A stretch of DNA of 10,897 nt, from the NCBI GenBank assembly GCA_002371715.1, contig DFGF01000056.1, forward strand, positions 25,734 to 36,630, given 5' to 3'. Positions 8,101-10,897 of the stretch are shown here, one piece after another. Source of the DNA: Prevotella sp. UBA3757 (lineage in GTDB: Bacteria; Bacteroidota; Bacteroidia; Bacteroidales; Bacteroidaceae). How positions within the stretch are numbered: position 1 is the stretch's first letter; each line of letters starts with the position of its first letter. Position numbers and translations under genes: made by a program. The notes under the pieces are model-generated. The model was not told the origin of the DNA and did not search any database. It saw only the letters and a list, made by a program, of their open reading frames with translations.

Positions 8101-9981
8101 AGCAGCGACGATATCCAGACAGTCACCGTGACCGAGCCGAACACGCTCCACAAGGCGTTAGGGCTGGAAATCACGTATGAAAATGACGGTCATAACACCA
8201 TGATTAACAGCGTGCGTGGTGACTTCAGCAACATCAAGAAACTGAAGGTTGTAGGACCTATCGGCGGCTTCGACATCGACTTGCTGAAATATCTGGCAGG
8301 CTATGCCGGTTGGAGCCTGTCGCGCAACTACCTTGGACATTTGGAGTACATCGACCTCTATGATGCTACCATCAGGCAGGCTAACGTAGCCTCCTGGCCT
8401 GCAGCGGTTAGCGGTGAGACCAAACGCTGGGATGGAACACACCAGCCTGCCCACGCTCGTGTCTATGACGACGAACTGCCATATCATGCCTTCCTGCGTG
8501 CCTACAGCCTTCGGACACTTATTCTGCCAAAGACCTGTAAGGCGGTGAAAGAGCGCGCCCTGCAAGAGTGTGAAGGACTGGAGACGCTCGTACTGGGCGA
8601 CGATATGGAGGACTTCAACTGGAACGCCCTCGACGACGACGCCATGCTGAGCCGCATGTATATCCTGGCCAAGAAGAAGCCGGAAATCAGTTCACAGTTT
8701 GCAGTATGGCGCTGGCTCTGCAACAACTACAACCCGACGTTCGATGCCTTCTACGTGCGCCCAAGTCAGTACGACAGTTACCTGCTTGACGATGCTTACA
8801 CCGGTTCGTCGTGGCAGCGCACCAACAACGTCTCGAAGGGCGTCTTCGACGACGATGAATCCTTCTGTGCCTTCGCCTCCCATGGTGCTGCCACACAGGA
8901 CGAACTGGCCACCATTACCTCAGTAAAGGGATGGTTCGACAATCACAAGGACGTGCGCAACCTTGAGCCGCTGCGCTACACCTTCGTGGACTATTTAGAC
9001 AAGGCCACCATAGCTCCGCTCACCAAGCTGGAGACAATCGCGATGCCGGTGTCACTCTACGAGATGGAGGAAGGCCTGTTTGAGAATGCACGTCACCTGC
9101 GTGCTGTAGACTTCCTGATGTGCAACTCTACCGACGTGATAACCGGTCTGCGCAACGGCGGCTTTGCCAAGTACGGCATAGACACCCAGCAGACGCTGGC
9201 CTACGTGCCCGCCACTTACGGTGAGGCTACCGAAACGAACGTGGTGGTGAGCAACGGCGGCAAACTGCATGCGAAGACCTACCGGTTGGTTGACTCGCTC
9301 GACTACTTTGTGCCTTACGAGTTCGAAGCAGACATGATAGAGAACACTCGCAAGCTGCCGGCTTCCGACGTGCCTTACACCGTATGCCTGCCTTACTCGA
9401 TGACTCTGCCGAGAGGTGCTGCTGCGGCCTACAAGCTGAGCCAGCGCGACGGCAACAAGCTGGTGTTTGAGGAGGTGACCGACGACGAGGATATTCAGGC
9501 TATGCATCCATATCTGATCATGGTCTATGACGACGAGGATCTTCAGGGCAATGCTTTCTCTCTGGATTCTAAGTCTGGTGCAGCGCAGACCATTCCAGCC
9601 AGCACGGGCATCCGCATGGAGCAGGACGACGCTCCGGGATACTCTGTTCGCGGTACTCTGAAGACCGTGAGCAACAGCGAGGCTGCCGACATGGGGGCAT
9701 ATATCCTGCAGAGCGATGGCGACTGGTATCCGGTAAGGACTTCCAACACCAAGGCGGAGATACTGCCTTACAGATGCTACCTGCTGCCGAGCGCCCGCAA
9801 CGCCGGAGCACGCATCAGTATGTCGCTCGCCGGCAACGGCAATACGACGGGCATCGACACCATCGAGACCATCGGCCGCGACGGCACTCACACCTATTAC
9901 GACCTTCAAGGCCGCAGAATTGACCCGGGCAATGCCAAGGGTGTTGTGATCAAGGACGGCAAAAAGATTGTGGTGAAATAA
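2199..9981 (+). CDS. Giant BspA-like leucine-rich repeat surface protein, frameshifted at a poly-G tract
   Basis: Restoring one frame gives 2593 residues. The true start is the ATG at 2199: residues 1-22 are a classical signal peptide (KKYK, hydrophobic core MMLLILLC, cleavage after AWA), followed by WDGSGTSADPYLIKTSADW, the usual opening of these proteins. As written, nine G at 2343-2351 shift this frame to a TAA at 2355; eight G would join it to the body. Domains in restored numbering: 52-270 GLUG-like beta repeats (GGLVGEV, SGGLVAF); then BspA-type LRRs, with clear AFxxCxxL blocks near 438-490, 1485-1551, 1714-1756, 1880-1931, 2093-2134 and 2268-2305; a helical insertion at about 797-1040; a conserved Prevotella C-terminal domain at about 2368-2545 and a tail with YYDLQGRRIDP and GKKIVVK. 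Modules end in a recurring W-x-x-Y motif (W541, W760, W1214, W1395, W1578, W1953). Such proteins are exported and usually linked to adhesion or binding; the ligand is unknown. No catalytic motif is seen. Confidence 0.85.
2343..2351 (+). repeat. G9 homopolymer causing the frameshift in the giant gene
   Basis: Nine consecutive G follow GTT at codon 48 of the giant gene. With nine G the frame reads three Gly codons, CAG, then TAA (2355-2357), a 52-residue product. With eight G it reads Gly-Gly-Gly-Ser-Asn-Phe-Ser-Gly and continues for more than 2500 residues with no other break. Tracts of this kind are classic slipped-strand sites, and also classic sequencing-error sites. Confidence 0.9.
4590..5315 (+). 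other. AT-rich segment encoding an alpha-helical insertion in the giant protein
   Basis: Within the giant gene, hand counts of single lines give about 35-45% GC here against about 55-60% in lines on either side (for example 60% at 3181-3240 and 55% at 6241-6300). Codon choice changes too (AAA, ATA, TTA, AAT become common). The encoded residues (about 797-1040 of the restored protein) lack LRR blocks and look helical and charged: KAAPKTAQATVKEVTKKVTN, a KLTLLKNTFDKI heptad-like stretch, and KEAAIQAQQTIINNAIQSL. The frame is kept across both edges. This suggests a domain acquired from elsewhere. No family is recognised. Confidence 0.65.
6982..9120 (+). repeat. Tandem duplicated LRR module in the giant protein
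   Basis: Two divergent copies of a module of about 379 residues follow each other, beginning near 6982 and 8119. Landmarks repeat in order: TLADKLGLSVEWEY and TLHKALGLEITYEN; LTVSGPLNDLDLWVIRYMAG and LKVVGPIGGFDIDLLKYLAG; GHLRYLNLYNADI and GHLEYIDLYDATI; NELPEDLFKNCTALETVVLP and DELPYHAFLRAYSLRTLILP. Such SGPxxxxD...L..L.L..A.I blocks are typical of Bacteroidales BspA-type proteins. The nucleotide sequences have diverged, so the duplication is old. Confidence 0.75.
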
Positions 9982-10006
9982 TAACGTATTAATAAAATAA
10001 TAGAAT

Positions 10007-10636
10007 ATGAAGAGAATGAAGATATTTGCAGCAATGTTCATCGCCCTCGTGGCGATGAGCAGCTGCTGGAAGGAAGACAATCCGGTGGCAGGCCCTGCCA
10101 CTCAGGAGCAGCTCGAACAACTGGGTGGCCACTGGTATGCAGAACTTCCCATAAGTGGAATGACGAAGAACCTGCTCACAACGGACGATCCTGACGATAT
10201 GGCACCCTTCAACAGTATTGGTGCAGTAATCTATTTCCACAATGAATACACCGACTGGAGCTACTGGGGCTACTTCTATATGTATGATGGCAAGTTTGTC
10301 AACGTTGACGGTCTTGACCACCATGGCGAAGAGGGCGTTTTCGACTTTACTATGGACAGTAATGGTTACATAAAGACTACGGCGCACATGTCTAATGCGC
10401 CACAGGTGAGCAACATGCACTTTCAGGGGGACAAGATCACAGCAAAGGTGACCTATATGGGTCGCAGCCTCGATATCACCTTCAGGCAACCTGACGAAGA
10501 GCAACAGGAAAAGCTGGACGCTATCTGGGACCAGCTGCTGGAGCTTGACATCGTGGGTGGTAGCGATTACAATAATGTGGAGACCAACATCAAAGACAGC
10601 GATGCTCACGAACCGTCGCGTGCCCGCCAGAAATAG
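10007..10636 (+). CDS. Small lipoprotein of unknown function
   Basis: The 209-residue product starts MKRMKIFAAMFIALVAMSSC. The charged start, hydrophobic core and AMSSC lipobox mark a signal peptidase II site, so the mature protein begins with lipidated Cys20. It is followed by acidic WKEDN, a common outer-membrane or surface sorting context in Bacteroidetes. The rest is short beta-type segments (GHWYAELPI, AVIYFHNEY, WGYFYMYDGKF, VFDFTMDSNGYIKTTAHM), resembling the lipocalin-like lipoproteins of Prevotella, then a helical acidic stretch (EEQQEKLDAIWDQLLELDI) and a charged, probably disordered end. Internal Met4 is an alternative start, but the first ATG gives a better signal peptide. It lies 25 bp after the giant gene with no terminator between, so the two are probably co-transcribed. 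A partner role for the surface protein is inference. Confidence 0.8.
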   Translation: MKRMKIFAAMFIALVAMSSCWKEDNPVAGPATQEQLEQLGGHWYAELPISGMTKNLLTTDDPDDMAPFNSIGAVIYFHNEYTDWSYWGYFYMYDGKFVNVDGLDHHGEEGVFDFTMDSNGYIKTTAHMSNAPQVSNMHFQGDKITAKVTYMGRSLDITFRQPDEEQQEKLDAIWDQLLELDIVGGSDYNNVETNIKDSDAHEPSRARQK

Positions 10637-10640
10637 GTAT

Positions 10641-10677
10641 CTCCCCTCCCTTGTAGGAGAGGGGTTAGGGGTGGGGT
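10641..10677. repeat. G/C-rich dispersed-type palindromic repeat
   Basis: CCCCTCCCT (10643-10651) can pair with AGG-A-GAGGGG (10655-10664, one bulged A). It is followed by two more G4 runs (10668-10671 and 10673-10676). It begins a few bases after the lipoprotein stop. The same kind of CTCCCCTCC...GGGGTTAGGGGTGGGG element is familiar from many Bacteroidetes intergenic regions, as far as I recall. On the plus strand the three GGGG runs plus a preceding GG could form a two-layer G-quadruplex. Confidence 0.55.
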
Positions 10678-10695
10678 CAGTATTCCTATAACACG

Positions 10696-10737
10696 AGAAC
10701 CCGCAGGACATATCAGCCTGCGGGTTCTTGCATTTCC
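10696..10737 (+). terminator. Intrinsic terminator after the lipoprotein gene
   Basis: A perfect 12-bp stem, AGAACCCGCAGG (10696-10707) and CCTGCGGGTTCT (10717-10728), has a 9-nt loop and is followed by a modest T-rich tail, TTGCATTTCC. It ends the giant gene and lipoprotein unit. It lies between convergent genes and may serve both, but the T-rich side favours the plus strand. Confidence 0.85.
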
Positions 10738-10758
10738 TAGAGATTGCGTGTTCACTCA

Positions 10759-10897
10759 CTAATTTCCGTCGCCGTCAGCCGTCGGGTCTGAGCTGCCGCC
10801 GGTATCAGATCCAGTTCCGCTGCCCTGAGAAGAGCTGCCTCCCTGCTGAGTGCCGTCGTCAGTGCCGCTGTCCTGCACACGGGGTCAGGAACGATGT
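10759..10897 (-). CDS. 3' end of a protein with a Gly/Ser-rich acidic tail (partial, possibly frameshifted)
   Basis: On the minus strand a frame ending with TAG at 10761-10759 encodes 41 residues, PRVQDSGTDDGTQQGG, then SSSQGSGTGSDTGGSSDPTA, then DGDGN. This low-complexity tail looks like those at the C-terminus of Bacteroidales HU-like DNA-binding proteins. Going upstream it meets TGA at 10887-10885, whereas the neighbouring frame is open to the edge and begins IVPDPV. A shift near 10880 would join IVPDPV to QDSGTDDG, so either the gene is frameshifted or the edge sequence is imperfect. The HU-like assignment is a guess. Its convergent position behind the terminator is consistent with a real gene end. 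Confidence 0.35.

Noticed and set aside
9052..10101. Minus-strand open frame of 349 codons
   Set aside because: It overlaps the conserved C-terminal domain of the giant and the lipoprotein start on the other strand. Its composition is that of a reverse-complement shadow.
9989..10759. Minus-strand open frame of 256 codons running through the terminator
   Set aside because: It reads through the intrinsic terminator and the G-rich repeat and lies antisense to the lipoprotein, which has a lipobox and good context.
1..10897. tRNA or rRNA genes and a replication origin
   Set aside because: No cloverleaf with TTCRA-type T arm, rRNA core sequence or DnaA-box cluster was seen on either strand.

Overview
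The window looks like chromosome from a fairly GC-rich Bacteroidales bacterium, most likely a Prevotellaceae member (Prevotella in the broad sense). The grounds are Bacteroidetes-type promoters (TAnnTTTG near -7), AU-rich leaders without a clear Shine-Dalgarno, a remnant of the AAA-ATPase/PD-(D/E)XK (DUF1703) proteins common in that group, a BspA-type leucine-rich repeat giant with the usual Prevotella C-terminal tail, and a KorB of the Bacteroidales type. This placement rests on reading the proteins by eye, not on a search.

Layout. (1) Positions 1-704 hold the 3' part of korB, the beta subunit of 2-oxoglutarate:ferredoxin oxidoreductase. (2) Positions 705-2198 are an accessory strip with no full-length gene, packed with remnants and repeats: a nested hairpin after korB, a 59-codon internally deleted DUF1703 gene with its own promoter (minus strand), two identical 86-bp direct repeats 743 bp apart, a 259-bp element with perfect 25-bp terminal inverted repeats and a core of four 21-bp units, a possible three-way-junction structure, an N-terminal remnant of an IS1380-like transposase, and a small hairpin repeat. 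(3) Positions 2199-9981 hold one giant secreted surface protein gene (2593 codons when its frame is restored). Its signal peptide and body are in different frames, separated by a run of nine G. (4) Positions 10007-10636 encode a small lipoprotein 25 bp downstream, probably in the same transcript. (5) A G-rich dispersed-type repeat and a strong intrinsic terminator follow, then the Gly/Ser-rich 3' end of a convergent minus-strand gene that is cut or broken at the window edge.

How the genes fit together. KorB is core anaerobic metabolism and is unrelated to the rest. The giant and the lipoprotein form a plausible cell-envelope pair: an exported repeat protein for adhesion or binding, and an outer-membrane-anchored partner. 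The most interesting points are the G9 tract that would switch the giant protein off, the AT-rich alpha-helical insertion inside its beta/LRR architecture, and the repeat-dense strip upstream. No complete new defence or mobile system is visible.
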